Shown: positions 43,272 through 55,700, counted from the first letter of the stretch. The stretch is 61,593 nucleotides of DNA from Sphingobacteriales bacterium (GCA_021298155.1 JAJTEN010000008.1:1-61593); one strand, 5' to 3'. Notes: generated by a model from the sequence alone, not told the origin. Numbers and translations are program-made.

Positions 43272-46200
43272 ATGATTCCACTTAGAAAGTTTAGCATACT
43301 TAAGCGCATTGCTTTGGTCTTTATTTTCCTTATTTTGTTCATTGTATCTTCAAAAGGGCAAGGTTTCATACCCCTTACACATGTAAGTGCATTTTACATG
43401 AATGCAGAATGTGGTGGTAGAATGAAAATTAAGTTCATGTATATGGACCGAGGTATAAGTCCGAAAAGCGACTTGAATTATATAACATTTTACTATAAAA
43501 ATTCGAGTAACAACTTTATTCCATTTGCAGAAATGGTGAGGGATCACTCAAAAACGCACCATTGGACTGAGAGTTGGTATGGAGCTACTCGAAATTATTC
43601 AATAGGTTCAGTTGGAACTGCCTCAATTACATTTGGAAACAAAAATAATCCTAGTTCTACTACTTCATATATTGATTTTATTTGGAATAACATTCCTGCC
43701 GATGCCTACTCTGCAAATGGATTTATTACCATATCTTCTCAAGGTAGTTTTGGGGCATTTCCACCATGGGGTCAAAATGAAAGTAGTTCACAAATTATCG
43801 TTCCTTTGCCCGTATTAAATTCTCCCAGTAATTTTGCTGTTACCAATGCAGTTCATTGTAACAAAGTAGCTTTATCTTGGACTTCTCCGGGTAGTTTTCC
43901 GTGTTCATACAAGCAAGAAATTTATAGAAACAATGTTTACTTAACAGAGGTTGATTCATCTGCTAAATCTTATGATGATTTGAGCGCACCGCAAGGAAGT
44001 CATACCTATTACATTAAGGCAGTTCATAAAACAACTTCTACCAATGGAATAATTCAAAGTTTTCCATCCAATACAGCACTTGGATCAAAAAATTCTTCCT
44101 CTTCTCCACCAAGTGGAATTAGCGCAACTACCACAAGTTGTGATGGTGAAATAAGGGTTAATTGGACCTTTAATGACGCTGATCCAACAAATTTTAAAGT
44201 ATATCGCTCAACAAATGCAAGTACAGGTTTTACTCTGGTTGCTACTTTAGCAGGATCTGAGCGGTCTTACATAGATGCAACTATTACCAAAAATACAAAT
44301 TATTACTACAAAGTTGCTACGGTAGGAACATGTGGTGAAACGCTATCTCCAGCAAGTTATTTTGGTTTTGCTCCGGATATTCCTGCAAAGGCAACTGGCT
44401 TAACTGTTGTTCCAAATGCAGCGAATAATGCCTTTACTATCAACTGGACAGACAATTCAAACAATGAAACTGGATTTATTGTTGAACGTTCAATTCAAGG
44501 TCAAGCTGGAGTAACCAATTTTAATGTTGCCGCTAACATTACAACTTTTACTGATAATTCAGTCTTAACCTGTGTAAATTACTTTTATACCATTCGTGCA
44601 AAAAATAATTGTGATCCAGCTGGTAATCCATCTGTTGCCAGTAATCCTGTTCGTTTATTTCCAGACTTAAGTACCTCTTTTAATACAACAAATCACAAGT
44701 TGATTGCTAGCAAGGGATATTTCACAAACATGGTTCAATTGAGCTGGAGCACTGCCAATGTAGATGTTCTAACCCAGTATAGAATATTTAGAAAGCAATT
44801 TGGCACCTCAAATGATTCAATATTAATTGGAACAGCTGGCATGGGCGAGGGTAATTTTTTAGATAATTCTTCTATATCCGGTGTTTTGTATAAATATACC
44901 ATCATAGGTGTTTTGAATTGTGCTGGATTTACAAGATATTCTAATTTCACAGAGGATATAGGTTTCAGGACCGCCTTTGGAACAATTAGTGGAGCAATAA
45001 CATATAGCGGAGGAATTGCTGTTCAAAATGCTAGAATTCAAGCTACCCCATCGGCAACTACCTTTATTGGCTCTTCTATTAGTTTTGCAAATACAACGGG
45101 ACATTTAAATGTTCCTGCCTCATCCAAGCTTTCATTTAATACTGGATCAACTTTTGAATGTTGGTTTAGAACACCTAATACAACAGGAACAAAAGAGTTA
45201 ATTAGGGTAAATGCTGGATCAAAAAGCATTATTCTAAGGTTGGTTGGAAATAAATTATCATTGTTGGTAAATAATGGTAGTTCTACTCATAATGTTAGCA
45301 CTGTCAATGGGTTTTTATCCAATAATTACAATCAAGCTACCGGCGTAGTAAGTTCAGATTCTTTAATAGTCTATTTGAACGGAATCAGAGGTGCTGCTTT
45401 GGCTTTAGGATCATATTCTCTTTTTCCTTTAACCAATTCATCCATAACAATGGGTACTGCTTTTGTTGGAAATTTAGATGAAGTAAGGATTTATGCGAGA
45501 GCAAAACTAGGCGCTGAGGTGAGCGAAGATTATAGTAGAAGAGTTAATCCCGATGATTTAGAGTTGAAAGCCTATTATACTTTTGATGAAAATATGGCTG
45601 GGTATAATGGTTTTTTTGATTATTCAAAAGTGGGTCAAATATTCAATGAGCTTCATGGAACAATGACCAATGCATCTTATAACAGCACCATACCAAGTAG
45701 CTCCCAATTGGCTTATGCCAGTTTTACAGATGCTTCAGGTACTTACGTGATTACAAATATTGGATATGCAGGTACTGGACAACCATTCATAATTACACCA
45801 AGTTTTGAGACGCATAGTTTTTCACCAATAACAAGAAATGTTTTTATTGGTGAAGGCTCCGTTAGTCATAGCCAACAAGATTTTATTGATATTTCTTCTT
45901 TCCCTGTAAGCGGATTTGTGAATTATGTACCTATTGGAGGTGCAACGCTAGGTTGTCCGGCAGAGGGCATTACCTTTAAAATAGACGAAGTAACCGTTAT
46001 GCGAAATGGTGATCCTGTTGCAACAGATGTTGATGGTAAATTTGATTTTCAAGTGCCAATTGGCAATCATATAATTACTGCATTTAAAGATGGTCATATT
46101 TTTAGTCAAGGACGTTTCCCATCAACTGGCGTTTATAATTTTCAAAATGCAGTTGCAGGAATAACATTTGTTGATTCAACATTAATTAAAGTTGTAGGTA

Positions 46201-49200
46201 GAGCTGTAGGAGGTTCCATTGAGGCAGCCAAAAAGCCGGGTATGGGTAAATCAATCAATAACATTGGTAAAACTAGAATACATTTAAAGTCGCAATTGCG
46301 AAATGGATGTAGCAGAGTTACAATTGTTACGAACGATTCTTCTGGAGAATTTACTGCTTTCTTACCTCCATTAATTTATACGGTCGATACGGTAAAAATA
46401 CAATCAAATAATGATCCTAATTTAAATTTTGGAATTCAACAGGTATTAGATTTAACTAATGCAACTTCAGTATTTAGGGTCTATGATACCATTCGGGTTG
46501 GAAATACAATCGTTCGCATTGATTCTGCAAATTTTAATGCTAAGAGAGATTTTATTTGTTTTGCTCCGCCACAATTATATTTATCGCGCACAACGGGAAG
46601 AACTTCTACTGACTCTGCTTTTGTGGGAGAATTAAAATTATTTACAGATTCAGTAAATTTTATCTCTTTGGTACCAAGTAATCCATTTGGTTGGCCAGTA
46701 TTTACGCAATCTAAAACTTATTCTGCACACATTTGGGCCTATGATACATACAAAAACTTTGATTTTACGCCTGCTAAAGAGTTTAAAGTACCAATAGATG
46801 GAACAGTCTCTATTCAGAATGGCCTGGCCTCTGGAGATGGATCAGCTTTGTTGTTGGATGTAGTAAATGGTTATGCTTTATACACCTTTAGAGGTGGTTT
46901 GCCAAATTTAAATGCAGATTTACCTGCATCAAATAGTTATACAAAAACTATGTCAGTTACATTATTTGCCCCAGGCAATAATGGATCAAGATTTACTCAA
47001 TGGTTGCCAAACCCGGGCAATACACCATTCAGGGGATATGTTTTTGGGGGGAAAACACGTGCCGGAACAAGTTTCACTACGAGCGGCCCACAAAAAGTAG
47101 AATTAATTTTACGTGATCCTCCAGGTTCAGGAAGTTCAACAACCTGGGCTAGAAATACTTCCTATAATAGTATTAAGCGGTATTCTAATTTAAATAATAC
47201 TGGAGGCAGTTTTATGGGAACTGCTCATCTTGGTGCAAAATGGGAAGTTTCAGTAGGTTTAGTATTCGAAGTTTCAACTGAAAATGAGGTAGGTGGATCA
47301 GCTGGTTTTGGGGTAACAAAAGAAACCACCTCTGGTGAAAATGGGGAGTTAGTAACCTCTCTTAGCTCATCATTAAGTATTTCAACAGGTTCTAATCCAG
47401 AGCAAGTAGGTTCAAATGCAGATATATTCTTTGGACAAGCAACTAATTATACTTTTGGATTAGCTGATAATCTATTATTGGTAAAATCTTCAGATTGCAT
47501 AATTCCTGGCGTTTCATGTGCACCCGGAGCAGTTAATGGTTACCAAATTGGCATTCGCCAAAACCTTGCGGTTGATCCAAATGGGATCATTACCTCTTTT
47601 GCCTACACTACAGGCGAAATTGAAAATGTTGTTATTCCTAATTTAGTTAAGTCAAGAAATTTATTGCTTCAAAATGCTAAAAAAAGAAATGGCCAGCAGC
47701 GATACAATATTGTTTATAGGGATTCATTAGATGAAGATTATGTGCAGAAATTCGGTACGAATAATGATGATTTAATTTGGGGCAGTTTGCGTATAAACAC
47801 AGACCCAAGGGTTTTAAATATGCAAGACAGAACAGGCCCTAGCTACACCTTCTTTCCGGATAGTTTATATGAAACAGATTCTGTTAGAATGTATAATGAT
47901 CAGATTCGATTGTGGAAAGAGGCACTTGCCAGAAATGAAAAGGAAAAATACGATGCATTCACTTTAAATATTGGAAATGTGCTCCAATCTGCAAGCAATA
48001 CTAGTATCGGACAAGCTTCGCTAACACGTGAGTTCGCAGTTTCTAAATCTAAGGAAGTTACCACTTATGAAGAAATATATTTAGGACATGATGAAGCATA
48101 CGGATTTTCTGCCTTATTTGGTGGTTCCGGAATTGAATTGGCAGGTAGTTTAACTCTTGGGGAAACAACTACCACGGATGATGGAACGTCAACAGATACA
48201 ACAACAACCATTAGTTACACATTAACAGATGGTGATGATGGTGATTTGATTTCAGTTGATGTGGTTGACCCAGGAACAGGAAACGGACATTTATTTAAGT
48301 TGCGAGGTGGACAAACATCTTGTCCATACGAAGGGCCAGAATATGCGCATTACTATAAGCCTCGTGATACGGTAATGGCAAGTACTTATTATGAAGATGG
48401 AGAAAGTGAATTATTAAGCGACGGTACATTTCAGCGTCATGTTCCAACTATCCAAGTACCCGAACCTGTTAGATATAATGTACCAGCTGCTCAAGCAGCC
48501 ACATTTAACATAAAGTTAGGTAATCAGAGCGAATCAGAAGATGATCAAACCTATGATTTACGTGTAGTTGAATCTACTAATCCAAATGGTGCAATTCTCA
48601 CCATAGATGGATTAGACCCAAATAGGTCATTTACCGTGCCTTTCAGAACTACTTTGAATAAGACTTTAAGCATTAAAAGAGGACCTATTTTTTACGACTA
48701 TGATAGTATTTTAATAATTCTTAAATCTCCTTGTGATGATGATATCGTAGATTCTGTATATGTTTCTGCTAAATTTATTCCAACATGTACCAAGCCTACG
48801 ATTTATTCGCCAGCAGATAAGTGGACATTAAATAGGTCTTTCCAAGATACCATGCCGGTAATTATTTATGATTATGATTATAATTTTGGCGGATTAAAAG
48901 ATATAACCTTCCAATACAAACCAGCATCTAGCTCACAATGGAATATTCTAGAAACTTTTCATAAAGTTTCCAATGATACGGATGACCTGCTTATTCCTTC
49001 AGATCGTTCATTTATTGAGTATAAATGGAATATGAAACAATTGGTAGATGGGCCATACGACATTAGAGCGGTAAGCACATGTGCTGCGCCAGGTTATGCA
49101 GATGCTAAAGTTGAGTCTGATGTGAATAGAGGTTTGGCAGATAGGGTAAATCCTGCCCCTTTTGGTAATCCAAGTCCGGCTGATGGTATACTCTCACCTA

Positions 49201-52200
49201 ATGATGAAATTAGTATACAGTTTAATGAACCTATTGACCCTGCTTCATTAAGTTATGGAAATTTTGATATCCGTGGGGTATTAAATGGCAGTAAGTTACA
49301 GAATACAGCAAGTATTTATTTTGATGGGAATAATGATTTTGTGGAGGTGCCAACTGGATTAAATCTGGTGAAGAAAAACTTTTCATTAGAGTTCTGGGCA
49401 AAACGCAGCGCACTTGGAGCTCAAGTTATTTTTTCTCAGGGTGTTGATGCCGAGCAAAATATTCAAATTGGTTTTGATGCCTCAAATAAATTGTATTTTC
49501 AAATTGGAAATGATTCTGTTACTTCTAATTCACCGATAACCGATACTGTTACCTTTTTTCATTATACAGCATCATATAATTTCGATTCATCATCATGCGA
49601 ATTATTTCAGAACGGGGTTGTAATAAATACTGGAAATACACGAATTTATAATCAATATGAGGGTGGAGGAAAAACTATTTTTGGAAAAGCTTCCAACAAT
49701 ATTGGTCCAGATTTTAAAGGTAATTTGAGAGATTTTAGATTATGGAGTAAAACTAGAAAGTCAAACGAAATACTTTCTTCTATTAATTTATCTTTACGAG
49801 GAACTGAATCGGGTATATTGGCGAATTGGAGATTTGATGAGGCTACAGGCACAACTGTTAAAGATTATGTTCGTTCACGTCACGCATTAATTAACAATGC
49901 TGTATGGGAAATCAACCCGAAAGGAAGATCATATCGAATTAATGCTGAACCATTAGCTGTTGCTTCAAGTGATATTGTTTTTATTGAAGAAAATGATTTT
50001 ACAATAGAATTTTGGTTTAAAGGCGCCAATGATGGAATTGTAACTACCTTATTCAGCAATGGGCGAGGAGATTCTAGTGACAATAGTCCTTCCCTTCGTT
50101 GGAATATAGAAAAAGATGCTCAAGGCAAAATTCTTATTAAACATAAGGGCAATACTTTTGAGGCAGTTAGTACTAGTTTCTTTGATAATAATTGGCATCA
50201 TTTTGCTTTGGTGTTACAGCGAGCAACTAGTTTAAGTGCCTATATTGATGGTAATCAGCAGAATTCTATTTCATCTAATGGAATATCTCAATTCGCAGGT
50301 AATAAATTTTGGATAGGCGCTCGCGGGTATCAACCCTTTGGACCTGAAATAGTAGATCGGGCATTTAATGGTTGGATAGATGAGTTTAGGATATGGAATT
50401 CGGCGCGATCACAACTGCAGATAGATAGAGACCGAATCAACAGACTAACTGGTTCTGAAACAGATTTGGCATGTTATATTCCATTTGAAGAATATACTTT
50501 AAATATGGGTGTTCCAATCTTAACACCAGCATTAGTTGATATTAAAACACCTAGCCGCTCAATTACAGGTACAACAATTTTTGGCAGTGGATTAAATGAA
50601 CAAACGCCTACCATTAAATTACAAAGACCAATCGAAGCAATTAATTTTACCTATGCATTAAACGGAGATAAAATTATTTTAACGCCAAATACCTTGCCTG
50701 CATTAATTGAAAATGTTACGCTAGATATTACAGTTAAAGATGTACTTGATTTAAATGGTAATAAAATGCAGTCCCCAAAAACTTGGATTGCCTTTGTTGA
50801 TAAAAACCAAGTAAAATGGCAAGATCATGAGTTTAATCTTATTAAAAAACGCAATGAGCCTTTATCATTTTCATCTACCATTGTAAATTCAGGTGGATCT
50901 ATTAAATCATATACTATATCTAATCTTCCTGAATGGTTAAGTACTACTTCAACTTCAGGTACTATTAATCCAAATAGCACGCGTACTATCCATTTTACAG
51001 TAGATCCAAATGTGAATATTGGAACCTATGAACAGGAAATTCAAAAAATAACCGACTCTGGGTTTCCTGAAGGATTATTGGTTAAGTTGAAGGTATATGC
51101 AGATTTACCTTCAAGTTGGAAAGTTGAACCTTCTAGCTTTGAAAATGCCATGAATATAGTAGGTCAAATACGTATCAATAATGTTATTTCTACCAATCCA
51201 GATGATAAACTTGCTGCATTTGTGGATGGTAAATGTCGTGGTATAGCAACACTTCAATATTTCCCTCAAATTGATAGATATTATGCCTATCTTACTGTAT
51301 ATAGTAATGTATCATCTGGTGAATCAATTGAATTTAGAATTTGGAACGCTGCTGCTGGATTGGTGCATTCAGATGTACTTCCTAGCTTAACTTTCATTAC
51401 TAATGGATTGGTTGGCACAATTAATAATCCACAAATATTTAATGCAACAGACAAACTGTCAAGTTCAATTCCATTGGTAAATGGTTGGAATTGGGTTTCA
51501 TTTAATTTGATGATGTCAGATTCGAATGATTTAAACAAATTATTGCACAATATTGTGCTGGGTAATGGGGATTTAATTCGTGATCAAACTAGGTTTGCAG
51601 ATTACAATACCACTGGTGGTTGGGCAGGTTCTTTGGCTAGTCCGCTTGCTGGCATTAAACCAGAGCAATCATACCGATTAAGAATTTCTAATAGGGATAC
51701 TTTAGAAATTAGTGGAATTGAAGTTGATCCGGCAAAACGTCCGATTTCACTAAATACGGGTTGGAATTGGATCGGATTTGGATCACAAAGAAACCTTAGT
51801 GTAACAGAGGCCTTTTCATCGCTTAATTCGACTAACGGGGATTTGGTTAAGAGTCAGAGTCAATTTGCCTTATACGATCCGGTAGTTGGATGGGTGGGTA
51901 ATTTAACCACTTTGATGCCGGGTAAAGGGTATATGTATAAATCTGCAGTGAATACTAGTTTTATGTATCCAAGATCAGCGATGTTTGGAAAAAACCAAGC
52001 ACTTCCAAATACCTATCAAAGTAATTTCTTTAAGTATAATCCGCATCTTTATGAGCAGAATATGAGTGTCGTAATAGATGCAGGAATTTGTAAGGAAGCT
52101 GCGCTATCTGGACGGTTAAGTTTAGGTGCATACGTTGGCAATGAGTTGCGTGGAGTTACACGAATCACTCCAACAGGAAATAGAGGTTTATACTTTATAA

Positions 52201-52658
52201 CTGTTAATGCAAATGAAGCCGGAGAGGCAATTCAGTTTAAATTACTTGATGAACAAACAGGCAATGCGATAGCAATGTATGGAGAGATAAAGTTTGCTGC
52301 AAATGAACATTTAGGTAGTTTAATTAAACCATTTGAAATTAAGCCTTCAGCTAATTTTTCTTGTGAAACCTTTGCAACAAATTTAGAAGCAGCGCTAGCG
52401 CTTACTGTTTTCCCAAATCCTTTTGGAAATCAGATTTCACTTTTTGTTCAAAATGTAAATACGCCAATATTAAATGTAGTTGTGTATGATATTACTGGTA
52501 AAAAAGTTGATGAGTTTAGCTATGAAGCGCTAAATAATTCAACTGCAAATATTATTTGGGAGCCAGAACAAAGAGCAGTGTCTATTAAGCCAGGCTTCTA
52601 TTTTGTGGAAATTAATTCAGGAAATCAGCAAATTAGAGCAAAAATCATTAAAAAATAA
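43272..52658 (+). CDS. Giant (3128 aa) T9SS-secreted protein with FN3-like, LamG-like and carboxypeptidase-regulatory domains
   Basis: A signal peptide (to about residue 29) leads to an N-terminal beta domain, FN3-like repeats (about 180-565), a LamG/concanavalin-like domain (about 600-790), two carboxypeptidase-regulatory-like segments (about 815-860 and 900-960), a long middle region with no recognised family (about 990-1990, with TTTTDDGTSTDTTTT-type low complexity), two more LamG-like domains (about 2010-2205, 2216-2412), a domain shared with the next protein (about 2610-2720, AFVDGKCRG), two WNWVSFN/WNWIGFG repeats (about 2735-2900), and a type A T9SS domain (VFPNPFGNQISLF, about 3040-3128). 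It is probably a surface or released adhesin or matrix protein; no catalytic residues are evident. The reading frame is intact for 9.4 kb. Confidence 0.85.
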   Translation: MIPLRKFSILKRIALVFIFLILFIVSSKGQGFIPLTHVSAFYMNAECGGRMKIKFMYMDRGISPKSDLNYITFYYKNSSNNFIPFAEMVRDHSKTHHWTESWYGATRNYSIGSVGTASITFGNKNNPSSTTSYIDFIWNNIPADAYSANGFITISSQGSFGAFPPWGQNESSSQIIVPLPVLNSPSNFAVTNAVHCNKVALSWTSPGSFPCSYKQEIYRNNVYLTEVDSSAKSYDDLSAPQGSHTYYIKAVHKTTSTNGIIQSFPSNTALGSKNSSSSPPSGISATTTSCDGEIRVNWTFNDADPTNFKVYRSTNASTGFTLVATLAGSERSYIDATITKNTNYYYKVATVGTCGETLSPASYFGFAPDIPAKATGLTVVPNAANNAFTINWTDNSNNETGFIVERSIQGQAGVTNFNVAANITTFTDNSVLTCVNYFYTIRAKNNCDPAGNPSVASNPVRLFPDLSTSFNTTNHKLIASKGYFTNMVQLSWSTANVDVLTQYRIFRKQFGTSNDSILIGTAGMGEGNFLDNSSISGVLYKYTIIGVLNCAGFTRYSNFTEDIGFRTAFGTISGAITYSGGIAVQNARIQATPSATTFIGSSISFANTTGHLNVPASSKLSFNTGSTFECWFRTPNTTGTKELIRVNAGSKSIILRLVGNKLSLLVNNGSSTHNVSTVNGFLSNNYNQATGVVSSDSLIVYLNGIRGAALALGSYSLFPLTNSSITMGTAFVGNLDEVRIYARAKLGAEVSEDYSRRVNPDDLELKAYYTFDENMAGYNGFFDYSKVGQIFNELHGTMTNASYNSTIPSSSQLAYASFTDASGTYVITNIGYAGTGQPFIITPSFETHSFSPITRNVFIGEGSVSHSQQDFIDISSFPVSGFVNYVPIGGATLGCPAEGITFKIDEVTVMRNGDPVATDVDGKFDFQVPIGNHIITAFKDGHIFSQGRFPSTGVYNFQNAVAGITFVDSTLIKVVGRAVGGSIEAAKKPGMGKSINNIGKTRIHLKSQLRNGCSRVTIVTNDSSGEFTAFLPPLIYTVDTVKIQSNNDPNLNFGIQQVLDLTNATSVFRVYDTIRVGNTIVRIDSANFNAKRDFICFAPPQLYLSRTTGRTSTDSAFVGELKLFTDSVNFISLVPSNPFGWPVFTQSKTYSAHIWAYDTYKNFDFTPAKEFKVPIDGTVSIQNGLASGDGSALLLDVVNGYALYTFRGGLPNLNADLPASNSYTKTMSVTLFAPGNNGSRFTQWLPNPGNTPFRGYVFGGKTRAGTSFTTSGPQKVELILRDPPGSGSSTTWARNTSYNSIKRYSNLNNTGGSFMGTAHLGAKWEVSVGLVFEVSTENEVGGSAGFGVTKETTSGENGELVTSLSSSLSISTGSNPEQVGSNADIFFGQATNYTFGLADNLLLVKSSDCIIPGVSCAPGAVNGYQIGIRQNLAVDPNGIITSFAYTTGEIENVVIPNLVKSRNLLLQNAKKRNGQQRYNIVYRDSLDEDYVQKFGTNNDDLIWGSLRINTDPRVLNMQDRTGPSYTFFPDSLYETDSVRMYNDQIRLWKEALARNEKEKYDAFTLNIGNVLQSASNTSIGQASLTREFAVSKSKEVTTYEEIYLGHDEAYGFSALFGGSGIELAGSLTLGETTTTDDGTSTDTTTTISYTLTDGDDGDLISVDVVDPGTGNGHLFKLRGGQTSCPYEGPEYAHYYKPRDTVMASTYYEDGESELLSDGTFQRHVPTIQVPEPVRYNVPAAQAATFNIKLGNQSESEDDQTYDLRVVESTNPNGAILTIDGLDPNRSFTVPFRTTLNKTLSIKRGPIFYDYDSILIILKSPCDDDIVDSVYVSAKFIPTCTKPTIYSPADKWTLNRSFQDTMPVIIYDYDYNFGGLKDITFQYKPASSSQWNILETFHKVSNDTDDLLIPSDRSFIEYKWNMKQLVDGPYDIRAVSTCAAPGYADAKVESDVNRGLADRVNPAPFGNPSPADGILSPNDEISIQFNEPIDPASLSYGNFDIRGVLNGSKLQNTASIYFDGNNDFVEVPTGLNLVKKNFSLEFWAKRSALGAQVIFSQGVDAEQNIQIGFDASNKLYFQIGNDSVTSNSPITDTVTFFHYTASYNFDSSSCELFQNGVVINTGNTRIYNQYEGGGKTIFGKASNNIGPDFKGNLRDFRLWSKTRKSNEILSSINLSLRGTESGILANWRFDEATGTTVKDYVRSRHALINNAVWEINPKGRSYRINAEPLAVASSDIVFIEENDFTIEFWFKGANDGIVTTLFSNGRGDSSDNSPSLRWNIEKDAQGKILIKHKGNTFEAVSTSFFDNNWHHFALVLQRATSLSAYIDGNQQNSISSNGISQFAGNKFWIGARGYQPFGPEIVDRAFNGWIDEFRIWNSARSQLQIDRDRINRLTGSETDLACYIPFEEYTLNMGVPILTPALVDIKTPSRSITGTTIFGSGLNEQTPTIKLQRPIEAINFTYALNGDKIILTPNTLPALIENVTLDITVKDVLDLNGNKMQSPKTWIAFVDKNQVKWQDHEFNLIKKRNEPLSFSSTIVNSGGSIKSYTISNLPEWLSTTSTSGTINPNSTRTIHFTVDPNVNIGTYEQEIQKITDSGFPEGLLVKLKVYADLPSSWKVEPSSFENAMNIVGQIRINNVISTNPDDKLAAFVDGKCRGIATLQYFPQIDRYYAYLTVYSNVSSGESIEFRIWNAAAGLVHSDVLPSLTFITNGLVGTINNPQIFNATDKLSSSIPLVNGWNWVSFNLMMSDSNDLNKLLHNIVLGNGDLIRDQTRFADYNTTGGWAGSLASPLAGIKPEQSYRLRISNRDTLEISGIEVDPAKRPISLNTGWNWIGFGSQRNLSVTEAFSSLNSTNGDLVKSQSQFALYDPVVGWVGNLTTLMPGKGYMYKSAVNTSFMYPRSAMFGKNQALPNTYQSNFFKYNPHLYEQNMSVVIDAGICKEAALSGRLSLGAYVGNELRGVTRITPTGNRGLYFITVNANEAGEAIQFKLLDEQTGNAIAMYGEIKFAANEHLGSLIKPFEIKPSANFSCETFATNLEAALALTVFPNPFGNQISLFVQNVNTPILNVVVYDITGKKVDEFSYEALNNSTANIIWEPEQRAVSIKPGFYFVEINSGNQQIRAKIIKK

Positions 52659-52725
52659 TACATAATAGTGCTGGTTAAAAGCCAGTGCTGTTGCAATTAA
52701 ACAAGAAAAAAAAATTGAAATAGAA

Positions 52726-55700
52726 ATGAAAAAATACAAATTATTAGTTGTTTTAACCCTGCTGCTTACCTTTAGATCGGCTATGGCGGCTCCTCCTCCC
52801 ACGTGGACGGTAAACCCAGCTGCTTATCAATATTCTATGACTATTACTGCGGTAGCTAATGTTAATTGTGTAGAGTTGTTGAGTCCGAGTAACAGAATAG
52901 GTGCATTTGTTGGCGATACCTGCAGAGGTACGGTTTTAACAAGTAATGTGATTAACGGACGATATATAGCCTCAATGGTTGTATATAGTAATGTACCTTT
53001 AGGAGAAACTGTTACTTTTAAAATTTATAATGCTGCCAATGATATTGTTTATGATGCGAAAGTTACGGCTGCTTTTCAAGATAATGCCTCATATGGCGCT
53101 ACAGTAAGTCCCTTTGTTGTACGTAACAATAATCAACCTACCGCACTTGCATTAAGCGCCAACACAATACAAGAAGGATTGCCAGCTAATAGTGTAATTG
53201 GCTTGTTATCGAGCACGGATCCAGATGCTGGTGAAACATTTACCTATTCGCTGGTAGCAGGGCCAGGAAGCACTGATAATACAAATTTTAATGTATTAGG
53301 AAATCAATTAAGGAGCAATGCTGCATTTAATTTTAACCTAAAATCTTCGCATTCAATTCGGGTAAGAACCACGGATGCAAATGGCTGTAGCTTTGAGCAA
53401 GTATTTACTATTTCTGTTCAAGATGTTAATACCACGCCAACGAATATTTTTCTATCAGATACAAGTGTAAACGAAAACTTATCTTCTTTAGCCACTGTGG
53501 GTAGCTTATCAGCATTGGATGTTGATTTAGGTGAAAGTCATACCTATAGTTTAGTAACCGGAGCTGGCAGCGGAGATAATGCAAGTTTCAATATAATTGG
53601 TTCTGTGCTTCGCACCTCAGCTTCTTTTAATTTTGAAACCAAGTCGTCTTACTCAATTCGTGTTCGAGTTAATGATATCGCTAACAATGCCTTTGAAAAG
53701 ATTTTTACAATTGCCATAAAAGATCAAAATGATCAACCTACTAATATTCAATTAGGCGGTAATAATGTTGGGGTTAATTTTGCTGAAAACAGACCATTGG
53801 GAAGTTTTGTTGCAAACCTTTCTACCATAGATGAAGATGCAGGGAATTCCTTTATTTATAGTTTTGTAAATGTGCAAGGGAATGATAATGCCCAATTTGC
53901 TATCGTTGGGAGTCAGCTCAGAACCAATGCACTTTTCGATTTTGAATCGAGGCAAAATTATGTAATTTTTGTTCAAACAAATGATGGAAATGGCGGCTTG
54001 TATAGCAAACAATTTAGCTTAACTGTTACAGACAGTAACGATGCACCAACCGATATTGCCCTTACCAATACAGCAATTGGTGAAAATTTAATGGCCAATA
54101 CATTTATTGGGAAATTATCTGCTATAGATCCAGATTTGAGTGGAAATTATGTTTACTCACTTGTTAATGGAGCAGGGAGTGGAGGCAATAATAATGTAAG
54201 AATTAGCAATGATAGTTTGTATACAAATGCCATGTATGATTTTGAACAAACAGCTTCATTTAGTGTGCGTATTTTAGTGAATGATGGCAGTATGGGTACT
54301 TTCCAAAGAACTTTTACTATTACTGTGATTGATAACAACGATTTACCCACTAATATTTTATTGACTTCAAATCAGGTTGCAGAAAACTTAAATGCCAATT
54401 CAATCATCGGTCAGTTGAGTTCTTTAGATCAGGATCCAACGAATACTTTTTCTTATTCTTTGGTAACAGGAGCAGGTTCAACGGATAATAGCAGTTTTAA
54501 TATATCTGGCAATCATTTACGCACTGCTCTGCCATTTGATTTTGAGACTAAAAATGTATATTCTATTAGGGTGCGAACTACAGATAATGCCGGAGCTTTT
54601 TTCGAAAAGATATTTACTATTGATGTAACTAATGTTGTAGATGTACCAACCAATATTTTGTTAACAAATTTTTCGATAAATGAGAACTCTGCAGTAAATT
54701 CATTGATTGGAAATTTATCTAGTGTTTGCCAAGATACAGGAATAAGCTTCGTATATTCATTTAATAATAGCATTGGCAGTAATGACAATAGCGCCTTTCT
54801 TATATTGGGAAATCAGTTAAGAACAAATGCAGTTTTTAATTTCGAAGCGAAGAGCTTATACAATATATATGTTACTACAACTAGTGGAAATGTAAGTTAT
54901 ACCAAGCTGCTTCAAATTAACGTAACAGATGTAAATGATGCACCAACGGATATTGCTTTGAGTATTTCAAATATTAATGAAAATAGACCTGCCGGAAGTT
55001 TTATTGGTGTGTTTAGTAGTACTGATCCAGATCAAGCCAACACATTTAATTACAGTTTGGTTGCCGGAATGGGCGCAAGCAATAACAATAAATTTTCGGT
55101 GCGTAACGATAGTTTATTTACCTCTGCAATTCTTGATTTTGAAACAATTTCTACTTTTAGTATTAGGGTAGCAACTACCGACAATGGTGCTTTAAGTTTT
55201 CAGAAAATTTTTACTATTACCGTAAATGATAGTAATGATGCCCCAACTGCAGTAAATTTAAGTGCGAGCGCTGTAAATGAAAATGCTGTTTTGGGAACAG
55301 TGGTTGGCTCGTTATCTTCTGTAGATGCCGACGCGGGTCAAACCTTTACCTATTCACTAGTGTCTGGAGTTGGTTCAGCCAACAATAATCTATTTAGCAT
55401 TGTAGGTAATCAAATTAGGACTAATGCAGTATTTAATTTTGAAGCACAATCTTCTTTACTAATTCGTGTTCAAACCAACGATGGAAATGGTGGAACCTTT
55501 GCGGATACGTTTCGCATTAGCATATTAGATGTAAATGATATTCCTACAAATATTAATTTATCAAATACCAATATTGCAGAAAACAGGCCTATTGGTAGTG
55601 TTGTAGGCACCTTAAGTACAGTAGATCAAGATGCAAGTGATGCTTTTACCTATTCGCTTACAAGTGGTGGAAATACAGACAACCTATTTTTTGTGATTAG

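Noticed and set aside
52659-52725. Terminator between the two giant genes (CTGG/CCAG)
   Set aside because: Only a 4-base stem and no T-run; the short direct repeat AGTGCTG there has no clear function.
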